A program made the translations under genes and the position numbers. From the NCBI GenBank assembly GCA_030917185.1, contig JAUPVF010000009.1, forward strand, positions 1-13,026: DNA of 13,026 bases. Reading direction: 5' to 3'. This document shows positions 5,968-13,026 of the stretch, piece by piece. The stretch is from Patescibacteria group bacterium (lineage in GTDB: Bacteria; Patescibacteriota; Minisyncoccia; Phycocordibacterales; DATDWN01). Within the stretch, counting starts at the first letter, position 1. Each line of letters starts with the position of its first letter. The notes under the pieces were generated by a model. That model ran no database searches. It was not told the DNA's origin and saw only the letters and a list, made by a program, of their open reading frames with translations.

Positions 5968-7603
5968 CAGATTTTTCAGGTAATTCAATATAGAACGTTG
6001 AACCCTTACCCAAACCTTCTGATTCAACCCATACTTTGCCTCCCTGGGCCTCTATCATTTGTTTAGCAACATACAGCCCAAGTCCAGTACCAATCACATT
6101 GGTACGAAAGGCATCTTTGGCACGACTGAACTTTGCAAATAATTTTGATACATCATCTTGTGCAATACCAATACCAGTATCTTTGATTTGTATCCTGACT
6201 TTTTTATTCTCTTTTAATACAGACACTGTGATACCTCCCTGTGGCGTATATTTAATTGAATTATCAATCAAGTTTCCGACAACCTGTTTGATTTTACCCA
6301 TATCAGCATGAACCTCACATGGATTATGTTTGTCTACGATAATATCAGCAGACAGTTGCGCTTTATCAATCATTGGCTTGAGTTCAGTCACAATATCAGT
6401 AACCAATGTGTTCATGTCGAAATCAACCATATCGTATTTCATTCGTCCCTGTTCAATACGTGAAATATCCAAAAATTCATTGACGATAACAACAAGATTC
6501 TGGGTTGAATTAAACATAACCTGTACGGCATTACGTGCCTTTACTGGTATTTTTCCATAATCACCTTCGAGCAATAACGATGCGTAACCCTTGATTGCAG
6601 TAAGTGGTCCTCTGATCTGGTGTGTTGCAAGAGACAAAAATTCTGATTTGAGTTGATCTAATTCTTTCAGTCTATTATTTGCATTCGCAAGGTCTTGGTT
6701 TGCCCGCTCCAAATCAGTTGCAAGTTTTTGAATATGCTCACGAAGTTTTATTTCTTTAATAACACTTCTAATAAGAAATATCCCTGCAACAATCATGAAC
6801 AAAAGAAGGGTGATATTAATGAGACGGTCGTTGATACTGTTAGATGTAATGATACGAACCAAAAATGATATCCAGATAACAAAAACTAATAATTCTGTAG
6901 CAATAACTTTTACATCAAATAACTGATATCGGAAAATTGCATACCCACTAACCGCGGGATACAACGCAAATAATATCAACGGATAAGGTAATATTGGGAT
7001 ATTGAAAGTCAAAAAGAATACACTTCCCCCACCAGCAAAACCAAATATAGTAAATAGAATGATATATTTATAACGTTGTATTTGTATAGAATCAGTTTCT
7101 GATTTTAGTTTTCTAAAAACTAACAAAAGGGCATAGAGAACAACAGCAAAAAAATATATTGTATAGTAAATATATAAAGGACCGGCATCACATACAAAGT
7201 TAAAATGTGCTTTTGGTATAACATCGGTGACATACCATGTTGTAGGTACAAAAAACAAAAAGATAAAACCAACGAAAGCGGAAGCAAGAATCTGTTTTCT
7301 ATATAGATGGAAAGTGTTTGTAATAAACGCAACAGACAGAAAATAAAATACTGGGACATAGATTGATGCCATGTGTAATATCCAATTACTCCACATTGCA
7401 AAATCATGTGTACGAGCATTAATCATCGCAAAATAACCGAAACTCCAAATGGCGGATGTAAGGTTTGATAACAACCAAGCAATATTTTCAGCTTTTTTTC
7501 TGTTGTGTATAAAAACAACAAAACCGGATAAGAGAGCGGTAAAACCTCCTAATAGTAAAGTAATACTGAAGTAATCAAAAGTGATATTAAAACTGCCTAA
7601 CAT
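5963..7603 (-). CDS. Membrane sensor histidine kinase with multi-helix N-terminus
   Basis: Two-component sensor kinase of 546 residues. The first 285 residues are membrane-embedded, with hydrophobic segments near 12-32, 40-60, 70-95, 105-122, 143-163, 180-200, 203-222, 235-250 and 262-280. This resembles the seven-helix N-terminal module of some histidine kinases and shows no large extracytoplasmic domain. A coiled coil (about 285-318) leads to the dimerisation domain with the phospho-acceptor H328 in LATHQIRGPLTAIKGY. The ATPase domain has the N box GNLIDNSIKYT (443-453), the G1 box DTGIGIA (475-481), the F box LFAKFSRA (488-495) and the G2 box GTGLGLYV (505-512). All catalytic boxes are intact. 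The start overlaps the upstream gene's end by 7 nt, so coupling is likely. No response regulator lies in the window. The ligand is unknown; a membrane-internal signal is plausible. Confidence 0.95.
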   Translation of the reverse strand: MLGSFNITFDYFSITLLLGGFTALLSGFVVFIHNRKKAENIAWLLSNLTSAIWSFGYFAMINARTHDFAMWSNWILHMASIYVPVFYFLSVAFITNTFHLYRKQILASAFVGFIFLFFVPTTWYVTDVIPKAHFNFVCDAGPLYIYYTIYFFAVVLYALLLVFRKLKSETDSIQIQRYKYIILFTIFGFAGGGSVFFLTFNIPILPYPLILFALYPAVSGYAIFRYQLFDVKVIATELLVFVIWISFLVRIITSNSINDRLINITLLLFMIVAGIFLIRSVIKEIKLREHIQKLATDLERANQDLANANNRLKELDQLKSEFLSLATHQIRGPLTAIKGYASLLLEGDYGKIPVKARNAVQVMFNSTQNLVVIVNEFLDISRIEQGRMKYDMVDFDMNTLVTDIVTELKPMIDKAQLSADIIVDKHNPCEVHADMGKIKQVVGNLIDNSIKYTPQGGITVSVLKENKKVRIQIKDTGIGIAQDDVSKLFAKFSRAKDAFRTNVIGTGLGLYVAKQMIEAQGGKVWVESEGLGKGSTFYIELPEKSV

Positions 7604-9246
7604 ACAGAATCATTATACAAATAATAATATGTATTGCCTAACATTGAAGCGTTTTTATCTTGCAGAAGATAATTTGCCAAATCTTTTACCGAAGTATAAC
7701 AAATGTTTGTGCCATGGTGGGGTTCAATGTGGATATCCCCATGATATTCGGAACCATTGCCCATTACATCAATAAATGAGTTAAGTTTTCCACCAAGTGC
7801 AAACAATGCAGACTGCGGAGAAGAGCAGGCAACGTGTGGGTTGGCTACACCGTGGACATACCAACCAGCAGGAACATGTTGGGGGTGTATATATCCATGC
7901 CAGTGACTGATTGAGATGCCTTTGGTCGTATATTGACGCACAAAATCACCACTTTGATTGTTATGAGCAAGAATTGAAGCAATAATGGCATTCCCTACTG
8001 CATGTGCCAAGATAACCTGAGTATCAAAAGATGTTTTGTAATCATTATCAATAACAGCCCCATACTGAGTCTCTATAATCATTTTTCCATTAGATAGACC
8101 TAGTTTAATCAAATCCCTTTGTGGATTGACGTGTGTTTTATCAGAACCCGATTTTTGGCTAAGTACCCAGACCTCAGGGACTTTCATCCAGTATTTCTCA
8201 TTTTTTAATATGATTTGTATATATAGTTCATTCCCAACAAATAAAAATTCTTCTGAATCAATTTTATGATTGATCTGTGATTCAAATTCATCCTTTTTAA
8301 TGAGTTCAGATATTCCACCCGGTAACTGGACTGCCAAAAACCCGTAACTCATACCGTTTCGATTATCTAAATGCAACTTACCAATCCAACGATAGAAATC
8401 ATTTCTAAATGGCAAACTGTCAATTTTCTTACCATCTGGATACAGATTCGTTTGACTAAATAATAACGCGCCATCAACAAGATCTTTCACCTGGTGTCTA
8501 TGTTTATCATCAGTTATATCAAAATGATTTTTTGATATGATAAATTCAGACAATTTGTAGGGTCGAATTGGTGCAACTATTTTCGGTACCAAAGCATGTA
8601 GAACATTTTCCTTAAAATTTGTATTCAGAGGAAAAATCGGATGTGATGCATTAAAATTATATAATAGCCATTTTTCTTTATTGACTCCAATAACTATATT
8701 TGTCATATGCTCAACAAATAAATTGAGAGCGGTATCAAAATGCTCATGAAATGAACTTGTTTCCGAAATATTTTTTGGAAAATCCAAAATAGACACGATT
8801 GAGTTATCCTTGAAACTATATATGTATTGCATTGGAAGATTTTCCAAGAGTTGTTCCCCCGTGACTACAATAGAAATACCTTTTTTTACTTTAATTCGTT
8901 TGAACAAAAAAGAGATAGCGGTCATGTTAAAATAATGCCCTTTTTTTGACAACTTCAATAAACTCCGTACACCATACATGCAATTTGCGACCAGTATTTT
9001 TAGTATATTTCTAAAAACTTTATGAAGCGGAATAACAGTCAAAGATTCGCCGTAAGGTACAATGTTAACATGGAGTTCGTTAAAAGTATCCTCTAATTTT
9101 TGCCTAAAATACAATACCTCTGGACTGACTTGTGTTTTATCAAATGGAAAAAAAGTTATATTCATCTTATCTGCCATCTCCTCTGGTTTAAGATAAACCT
9201 TTTCTGTAATACCTAAAATTGCCTGAATTGTATTCTGATTTAACAT
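7597..9246 (-). CDS. Unrecognised 549-residue protein with His-rich C-terminal domain
   Basis: I cannot assign this protein. It has no signal peptide or obvious membrane segment. The C-terminal 140 residues are striking. Counted from the upstream Met at 9273, twelve histidines lie between 424 and 520 (424, 437, 457, 459, 463, 466, 474, 480, 511, 515, 519, 520), in SHWHGYIHPQH, HGVANPHVACSSPQSA and YHGDIHIEPHHGTN. Glycines, Cys483 and acidic residues lie among them. This looks like a metal-dependent active site, but no family is recognised. The N-terminal 400 residues are ordinary and AT-rich in codon use. I prefer the start at 9246 (MLNQNTIQ) because a TATAAT lies 9 nt upstream; the ATG at 9273, 3 nt after the acyltransferase stop, is the alternative. 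The position between a PlsC-like acyltransferase and a histidine kinase suggests an envelope or lipid role. Confidence 0.85.
   Translation of the reverse strand: MLNQNTIQAILGITEKVYLKPEEMADKMNITFFPFDKTQVSPEVLYFRQKLEDTFNELHVNIVPYGESLTVIPLHKVFRNILKILVANCMYGVRSLLKLSKKGHYFNMTAISFLFKRIKVKKGISIVVTGEQLLENLPMQYIYSFKDNSIVSILDFPKNISETSSFHEHFDTALNLFVEHMTNIVIGVNKEKWLLYNFNASHPIFPLNTNFKENVLHALVPKIVAPIRPYKLSEFIISKNHFDITDDKHRHQVKDLVDGALLFSQTNLYPDGKKIDSLPFRNDFYRWIGKLHLDNRNGMSYGFLAVQLPGGISELIKKDEFESQINHKIDSEEFLFVGNELYIQIILKNEKYWMKVPEVWVLSQKSGSDKTHVNPQRDLIKLGLSNGKMIIETQYGAVIDNDYKTSFDTQVILAHAVGNAIIASILAHNNQSGDFVRQYTTKGISISHWHGYIHPQHVPAGWYVHGVANPHVACSSPQSALFALGGKLNSFIDVMGNGSEYHGDIHIEPHHGTNICYTSVKDLANYLLQDKNASMLGNTYYYLYNDSVC
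7612..7617 (-). promoter_or_regulatory. -10-like TATAAT before the histidine-kinase gene
   Basis: A perfect TATAAT ends 8 nt before the histidine-kinase ATG at 7603. It lies inside the last codons of the upstream gene. No clear -35 accompanies it. The spacing would give a leaderless or nearly leaderless message. Confidence 0.35.
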
Positions 9247-9255
9247 ATACTCTTT

Positions 9256-9261
9256 ATTATA
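9256..9261 (-). promoter_or_regulatory. -10-like TATAAT before the His-rich gene
   Basis: A perfect TATAAT lies 9 nt before the ATG at 9246, inside the extra codons that would be translated only from the alternative ATG at 9273. This supports the shorter protein and a start site within about 2-3 nt of the ATG. Confidence 0.35.
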
Positions 9262-9276
9262 TACCTTTTTCAATCC

Positions 9277-9954
9277 CTACTCCATCACCTCATCGATTCT
9301 TTCTAACACCTTTTGACCTACCGAACGATAATCTTCAACAGTTGGATGGGAAGTAGATACTAATTCATCACGTGTCATTGGCTTGCAAATAGTTATTACT
9401 ATTTTTCGCTGACAAGTTAAAAAATCCCATAATGAGATATTAAAAAAAGTATCTATTGCAACCGGCACCACAACTGCCCCTGTTGTATGTACTAAATATC
9501 CAAGTCCGCCACGGGCAGGATTCAAGATACCATCTCGTGTCCGTTTGCCTTCAGGGAAAATACAAATAGTGTGACCGTGTTTTAGTATATCCACATGATC
9601 AGCCAAAGCAATCGCATAGTTTTTATTCCCAGAATATACAGAATACCCACCAAGCATGTTAAAAAACACCCCACCATACAAATAACTTCTCCAACCAAAT
9701 GTTCTGTATTTATCTTCTGAATTAGTTACAAAATAAATCGGAAAAAATTTAGAAAAAAATGGCAAAACCAAAGGAATGGCCGTTGCATCTAATTCACTGG
9801 TATGGTTTGTGGCAATAATGATTGGCTCTGATAAAGAAGTGAGATGTTCTTTACCCCGTATTTCAATAGAAACAAATAGTTTATAAATCAAAAAAAAGAG
9901 AATATATCCAATTTTCTGCAGTATTATCGGCGTGTAATAATGGATTCTTCTCAT
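9277..9954 (-). CDS. PlsC-like 1-acyl-glycerol-3-phosphate acyltransferase family protein
   Basis: Membrane-associated glycerolipid acyltransferase of 225 residues, a normal length for the family. The catalytic block NHTSELD (50-56) provides the HX4D pair H51 and D56. The phosphate-binding block appears as FPEGKRTRDG (133-142), followed by KGGLG/PARGG-like and VPVAI strands (162-167). A hydrophobic N-terminal segment (about 9-28) anchors it. Family members acylate lysophosphatidate or related acceptors in phospholipid synthesis; some modify other lipids, so the exact acceptor is open. It begins 12 nt after the MarR-type gene and ends 3-30 nt before the unknown His-rich gene, so it is probably co-regulated with both. 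Start ATG at 9954; no clear Shine-Dalgarno. Confidence 0.92.
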   Translation of the reverse strand: MRRIHYYTPIILQKIGYILFFLIYKLFVSIEIRGKEHLTSLSEPIIIATNHTSELDATAIPLVLPFFSKFFPIYFVTNSEDKYRTFGWRSYLYGGVFFNMLGGYSVYSGNKNYAIALADHVDILKHGHTICIFPEGKRTRDGILNPARGGLGYLVHTTGAVVVPVAIDTFFNISLWDFLTCQRKIVITICKPMTRDELVSTSHPTVEDYRSVGQKVLERIDEVME

Positions 9955-9966
9955 GGCGGGAGTATC

Positions 9967-10416
9967 TTAACATTCAGATCGGTGAGAATCAAACGATGAC
10001 AACAATTTGGAAAAGACAGAATCGATTGTATGAATTTCTTCTTTACTAACCCCAGAAAAAAGATTTTCTATTTCTGCATCCATTAGGGTCATGATTTTTT
10101 CCAAAAGATGTTCACCTTTTTGAGACACTCTAAGTATATGCTCCCGTTTATTTTTTTGATTTTCTTCCTGTGTCAGATATGCTTTTTCCACTAATGCTTC
10201 TATATGACGACTGACGGCAGCGGGCGTTATTTCTCGATCATGAGAAATATCACGCTGGGATACGCCAGGGTGTTTGTGTACATACATCAATATCATGCAC
10301 TGAGAAAATCCAATATGCAGTTGCGCTTCCAAAACCTTATCCATTGATTTTGCAGCCAGAAACATAAACTTATGCATCTTGAATATTTCTGGATGACGAA
10401 TAATTGGATCTTTCAT
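9967..10416 (-). CDS. MarR-family transcriptional regulator
   Basis: Winged-helix DNA-binding protein of 149 residues, the usual MarR length. Helix-turn-helix region: GVSQRDISHDREITPAAVSRHIEALVEKAYLT (about 51-82), followed by the charged wing EENQKNKREHILRVSQKGEHLLEKI, a standard MarR pattern. The flanking helices at both ends form the dimer interface. MarR proteins usually repress their own operon and release on binding a small ligand. Here it sits within a transport and lipid array, 8 nt after the adaptor gene and 12 nt before plsC-like, so autoregulation of the array is likely. I saw no convincing operator inside the window; the promoter of the array lies upstream of it. Confidence 0.93.
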   Translation of the reverse strand: MKDPIIRHPEIFKMHKFMFLAAKSMDKVLEAQLHIGFSQCMILMYVHKHPGVSQRDISHDREITPAAVSRHIEALVEKAYLTQEENQKNKREHILRVSQKGEHLLEKIMTLMDAEIENLFSGVSKEEIHTIDSVFSKLLSSFDSHRSEC

Positions 10417-10424
10417 GTTTTTAA

Positions 10425-11951
10425 TTATTGCACAGGCACAACCGCATTAATGACATCTCCAACATTTAAGCCCGAAAGCACCTCCACAAAACCATCCTGA
10501 CCAACCAAGCCGATTGTTACGGGGACTTCTACAAATTTCTCCCCCTCTTTTTTAGACACAGACAATGCTCCTTCTTTACGTATCAATGAATATTCTGGTA
10601 TGCGAATCACATCAGTTTTTGTTGCTGTTTTTATATCAAGATTTGTTGTGAGACCACTTTTCATTTGTGGATATTTCTGACTGAACACAATAGTCACTTT
10701 GTAGTTTACAACTCCACCGACAATAGTTTCCCCGGGGTCAATATATGTGACAGTTCCAGTAAACGTTTCTCCGGGGAAAGCATCAAGTGTAATATCAACA
10801 GGATTACCAATTGATACTTTGCCGATATTGATTTCTGAAACATTTGATTCAATTTCCAAATCACTATCCGAGATGACTGAAATAACCGTCTTGCCAGGAG
10901 TAACAATCTCTCCTTCTTTGGCGTCTTGTTTGGTGACAATACCGTTCAAAGGTGATCGCAAACTCATTTTTGACAACTGAGATTGGACGCTTTGTACTTT
11001 TGCCTGATTTTGTAATACAACTGCCTCTTGTGCTTTGATAACTTCTGGAGTGTTTCCATTTTTCTTTAATGAAAGTGTATCTTTAGCAAGAGCAAGCGCT
11101 GAACGGGCACTGTTTAATTTTTCCTGAGCGGCAGTTAAGTTTGATATTGCTGTTGATATGTTTGTACGAGCAGTTGAAATAGATGTTTTATATCCATCAA
11201 CAGTAGTTTGTGACAAATTAGAACTGCTTGATAGTGAATTAACTGCAAGAGCAACTTTATCAACAAATAATTTGATTTGATCCAGATTAGGTTGAGGTGC
11301 ATTCAGATTTCCAGCAGTTGTTTTCCATGTATTTAATGTTGTCTCAATATCAGATCGTGACTGATTGATATCATTTTTTAATTGAGAGTCTGTAAGTGTC
11401 GGATTGAATTGTGGATTTGTTGTGCGAGGATTGCTAAACAATTGGTCCACATTATTATGAATCGCATCATCTACCCGAGTATATGCATCGATTAGTTTTG
11501 AGGACATGTTGGATTCCGCATCAATAACAGACGTCTGTGCATTATCAACTCCAGTCTGAGCAATAGCGATCTCCTCTGGTCGTGTACCTTTTTTCAATTC
11601 ATCTAACCGTGCCTGACTACTTGCTAATGTTGCCTCTGCACTCAATAAATCAGCAGACAGAGAACTCTGATCCAAAGAAACAAGTGTCTGACCTACAACG
11701 ACACGTGTACCGACGTCCACATATGTCCGTGCAACTTTACCGTTGTTTTCAAAACCAAGTTCAACAGTTTTAACCGCCTTAGTATTACCGGTCACAATCA
11801 CACGCTGGACGACATCACCTTTTGCCACAGTAAATAAATCGGTTGTTGATTGACCATTCTGGAAAATTTTATAACCACCGATAACAAGAATGAGTATGAT
11901 TGCACCCGACCAAATATAATGTGTTTGTATCCAATTAAGTATATTTTTCAT
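10425..11951 (-). CDS. MacA/HlyD-type membrane fusion (adaptor) protein, enlarged hairpin
   Basis: Extracytoplasmic adaptor of a MacAB-like ABC pump, 508 residues against about 370 for typical MacA. One N-terminal membrane helix (about 13-30) anchors it. The first half of the lipoyl-like domain (about 42-96) contains GKVARTYVDVGTRVVVGQTLVSLD; the second half (about 328-360) contains LRSPLNGIVTKQDAKEGEIVTPG. The hairpin between them spans over 220 residues and contains a Ser/Thr/Asn-rich stretch (about 135-290) that goes beyond the normal coiled coil. The beta-barrel and membrane-proximal domains follow (about 365-508). The gene lies 18 nt after its ATPase and 8 nt before the MarR gene. No TolC-like outer-membrane partner is in the window, so the protein may work in a cell with a single membrane or span a thick wall. 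Confidence 0.92.
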   Translation of the reverse strand: MKNILNWIQTHYIWSGAIILILVIGGYKIFQNGQSTTDLFTVAKGDVVQRVIVTGNTKAVKTVELGFENNGKVARTYVDVGTRVVVGQTLVSLDQSSLSADLLSAEATLASSQARLDELKKGTRPEEIAIAQTGVDNAQTSVIDAESNMSSKLIDAYTRVDDAIHNNVDQLFSNPRTTNPQFNPTLTDSQLKNDINQSRSDIETTLNTWKTTAGNLNAPQPNLDQIKLFVDKVALAVNSLSSSSNLSQTTVDGYKTSISTARTNISTAISNLTAAQEKLNSARSALALAKDTLSLKKNGNTPEVIKAQEAVVLQNQAKVQSVQSQLSKMSLRSPLNGIVTKQDAKEGEIVTPGKTVISVISDSDLEIESNVSEINIGKVSIGNPVDITLDAFPGETFTGTVTYIDPGETIVGGVVNYKVTIVFSQKYPQMKSGLTTNLDIKTATKTDVIRIPEYSLIRKEGALSVSKKEGEKFVEVPVTIGLVGQDGFVEVLSGLNVGDVINAVVPVQ

Positions 11952-11969
11952 AATGTGTGTATTTATAAT

Positions 11970-12659
11970 TTATTTTGTATTTGTTGTATCTGATAATATT
12001 TTGCCATCTGATAACACGACAGTTCGATCAGTCAGCCGGGCGTATTCGGGTTCGTGTGTCACCATAATGATCGTTTGACCTTGTTTGTGCAGTGACAGAA
12101 ATGCTTGTAATACCGAATCCGATGTCTCCGTATCAAGGTTTGCTGTCGGCTCATCTGCAAAAATAATCTGTGGTTCATGAGCAATCGCTCTAGCAATAGA
12201 AACTCTTTGCTGTTGACCTCCGGATAACTGGCTGGGCAGGTTGCTGAGTTTATCTGACAACCCAATGCGTTCAAGTGATTTCATCGCTTTATCTTTTGCA
12301 TCTTTTGCCTTTAACCCTTGCATCAAAAGTGGAAGCATTACCTGTTCCAAGGTTGTTAATTCGGGAATCAGCGCATAGTCTTGAAACACATATCCGAGTT
12401 GGTTCAAACGAAATTTTGTTCGGGAATCATGGTCAAGTTTGGTTACATCAGTGCTATCAATCACAATTTGACCTTGGTTTGGATGATCAAGTAAACCCAA
12501 CTGATACAACAGTGTGGATTTACCGGACCCAGATCGTCCGATGATAGATAAAAATTGTCCACGAGGAACAGTCAGTTCTAGGTTTTTGAGCACGACTAAC
12601 TCCGAGTCGCCACTTTTGTATGATTTCACTAAATTTTTTACAGAAATTATTGGGTTCAT
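11970..12659 (-). CDS. MacB/LolD-type ABC transporter ATPase
   Basis: Stand-alone ATPase subunit of 229 residues, driving the FtsX-type permease encoded immediately upstream. All motifs are intact: Walker A GRSGSGKST (41-49), Q-loop Q93 in YVFQDYALIPELT, signature LSGGQQQR (145-152), Walker B IIFADEPTANLD with D169 and E170, and H-loop H202 in VTHEPEYA. The YxLIPELTxxEQVMLPL segment after the Q-loop is characteristic of the MacB/LolD/FtsE group. The likely role is mechanical coupling of ATP hydrolysis to export or extraction of a lipid, peptide or antibiotic through permease and adaptor. It begins 9 nt after the permease stop and 18 nt before the adaptor gene. The substrate cannot be inferred. 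Confidence 0.95.
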   Translation of the reverse strand: MNPIISVKNLVKSYKSGDSELVVLKNLELTVPRGQFLSIIGRSGSGKSTLLYQLGLLDHPNQGQIVIDSTDVTKLDHDSRTKFRLNQLGYVFQDYALIPELTTLEQVMLPLLMQGLKAKDAKDKAMKSLERIGLSDKLSNLPSQLSGGQQQRVSIARAIAHEPQIIFADEPTANLDTETSDSVLQAFLSLHKQGQTIIMVTHEPEYARLTDRTVVLSDGKILSDTTNTK

Positions 12660-12668
12660 ATATGTATA

Positions 12669-13026
12669 TTAACGGCCGAGAATTGCATCCAAAGTATTTT
12701 GTTTAACAACCAATCGTGCAGGAATATAACCTGCAATAATTGTGGCAATAAGCAACAAACCTCCACGGATAATTGTCCCTGACAACTCTGCAACCAAAAT
12801 ACCATCACTAAATGGGAAATTGATAGGATGCGCATTGAAATATGGAACAAGCATCCCGTATAGAATGAGAAAACCAATCAGAACTCCCATCAATGCATAA
12901 AAAATTGATTGTAAAATATACGAAAACTCTATTGCAACCGCATCAATACCGATACCTTTCAGAATACCGATAAATTTGCGACGAGTAATCGCGTTGATGT
13001 AGATAACAATAAATATAGTAATGGAG
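12669..13026 (-). CDS. FtsX/MacB-type ABC transporter permease, C-terminal fragment
   Basis: Only the last about 119 residues are in the window; the 5' part lies beyond the right edge. The fragment begins in a membrane helix (ITIFIVIYI) followed by the NAITRRKFIGILKGIGIDA stretch, which is the cytoplasmic coupling-helix region of FtsX-domain permeases. Two further helices follow (about SYILQSIFYALMGVLIGFLILYGML and GGLLLIATIIAGYIPA), and it ends in ARLVVKQNTLDAILGR, very like the MacB-family ending. The reading frame is open to position 13026 with no start codon required. It is paired with a separate ATPase, so this is the split form of a MacB transporter. It is probably not the first gene of the array; the array's promoter is not visible. 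Confidence 0.93.
   Translation of the reverse strand, partial: SITIFIVIYINAITRRKFIGILKGIGIDAVAIEFSYILQSIFYALMGVLIGFLILYGMLVPYFNAHPINFPFSDGILVAELSGTIIRGGLLLIATIIAGYIPARLVVKQNTLDAILGR

Noticed and set aside
12660..12671. TAATAT 6 nt before the ATPase start as another leaderless promoter
   Set aside because: It matches only four of six -10 bases, overlaps the permease stop codon, and the ATPase is expected to be co-transcribed with the permease.
1..13026. CRISPR arrays, tRNA or rRNA genes, insertion sequences, integrase sites
   Set aside because: I read both strands for regularly spaced repeats, tRNA-like cloverleaf ends and transposase-like proteins and found none.

Overview
The window is AT-rich bacterial DNA with every convincing gene on the minus strand, so transcription runs from position 13026 towards position 1. 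The first 18 bases exactly match the 3' end of the Illumina read-1 adapter, so the left edge is a raw contig end, not biology. Gene content (a compact AspRS, a seven-helix-type membrane histidine kinase, a split MacAB-like transporter with an enlarged adaptor), short intergenic gaps and repeat type suggest a draft genome of a small-genome environmental bacterium, possibly Patescibacteria/CPR (Parcubacteria-like). That placement is inference; there is no rRNA or tRNA to test it.

Layout, right to left in transcription order. About 13026-5271 is a tight array that is probably one operon: the end of an FtsX/MacB-type permease, its LolD/MacB-type ATPase, a MacA/HlyD-type adaptor, a MarR-family regulator, a PlsC-like acyltransferase, a large unrecognised protein with a His-rich C-terminus, a membrane histidine kinase and a SAM-dependent methyltransferase. 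Gaps are 3-30 nt, or a 7-nt overlap. Positions 5250-4308 hold a self-contained unit of different character: a near-consensus sigma70 promoter, a strong Shine-Dalgarno, an unrecognised 272-residue protein richer in GC than its neighbours, and a textbook terminator. Positions 4177-1396 hold trpS and, after a 10-nt gap, an ABC exporter with a degenerate signature motif. That exporter is bracketed by a 12-bp direct repeat whose upstream copy is the last 12 nt of trpS. Positions 1343-1085 hold a 76-residue unrecognised protein with its own strong Shine-Dalgarno and terminator. Positions 1040-19 hold aspS, cut by the contig end.

The most interesting signals are these. (i) aspS lacks the large insertion (GAD) domain expected of bacterial AspRS and carries an in-frame palindromic repeat in its coding sequence. 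(ii) Two initiation styles appear: five genes have a -10-like hexamer only 6-9 nt before the start codon and no Shine-Dalgarno, as expected for leaderless mRNAs, while the two unknown stand-alone genes have canonical Shine-Dalgarnos. (iii) The transporter/MarR/acyltransferase/His-rich-unknown/kinase/methyltransferase array is a candidate envelope-stress or lipid-modification system centred on a protein I cannot assign. No stretch over 300 bases lacks a gene; the longest gaps are 4178-4355, 5175-5270 and 1041-1112, and they hold the promoters and terminators listed.
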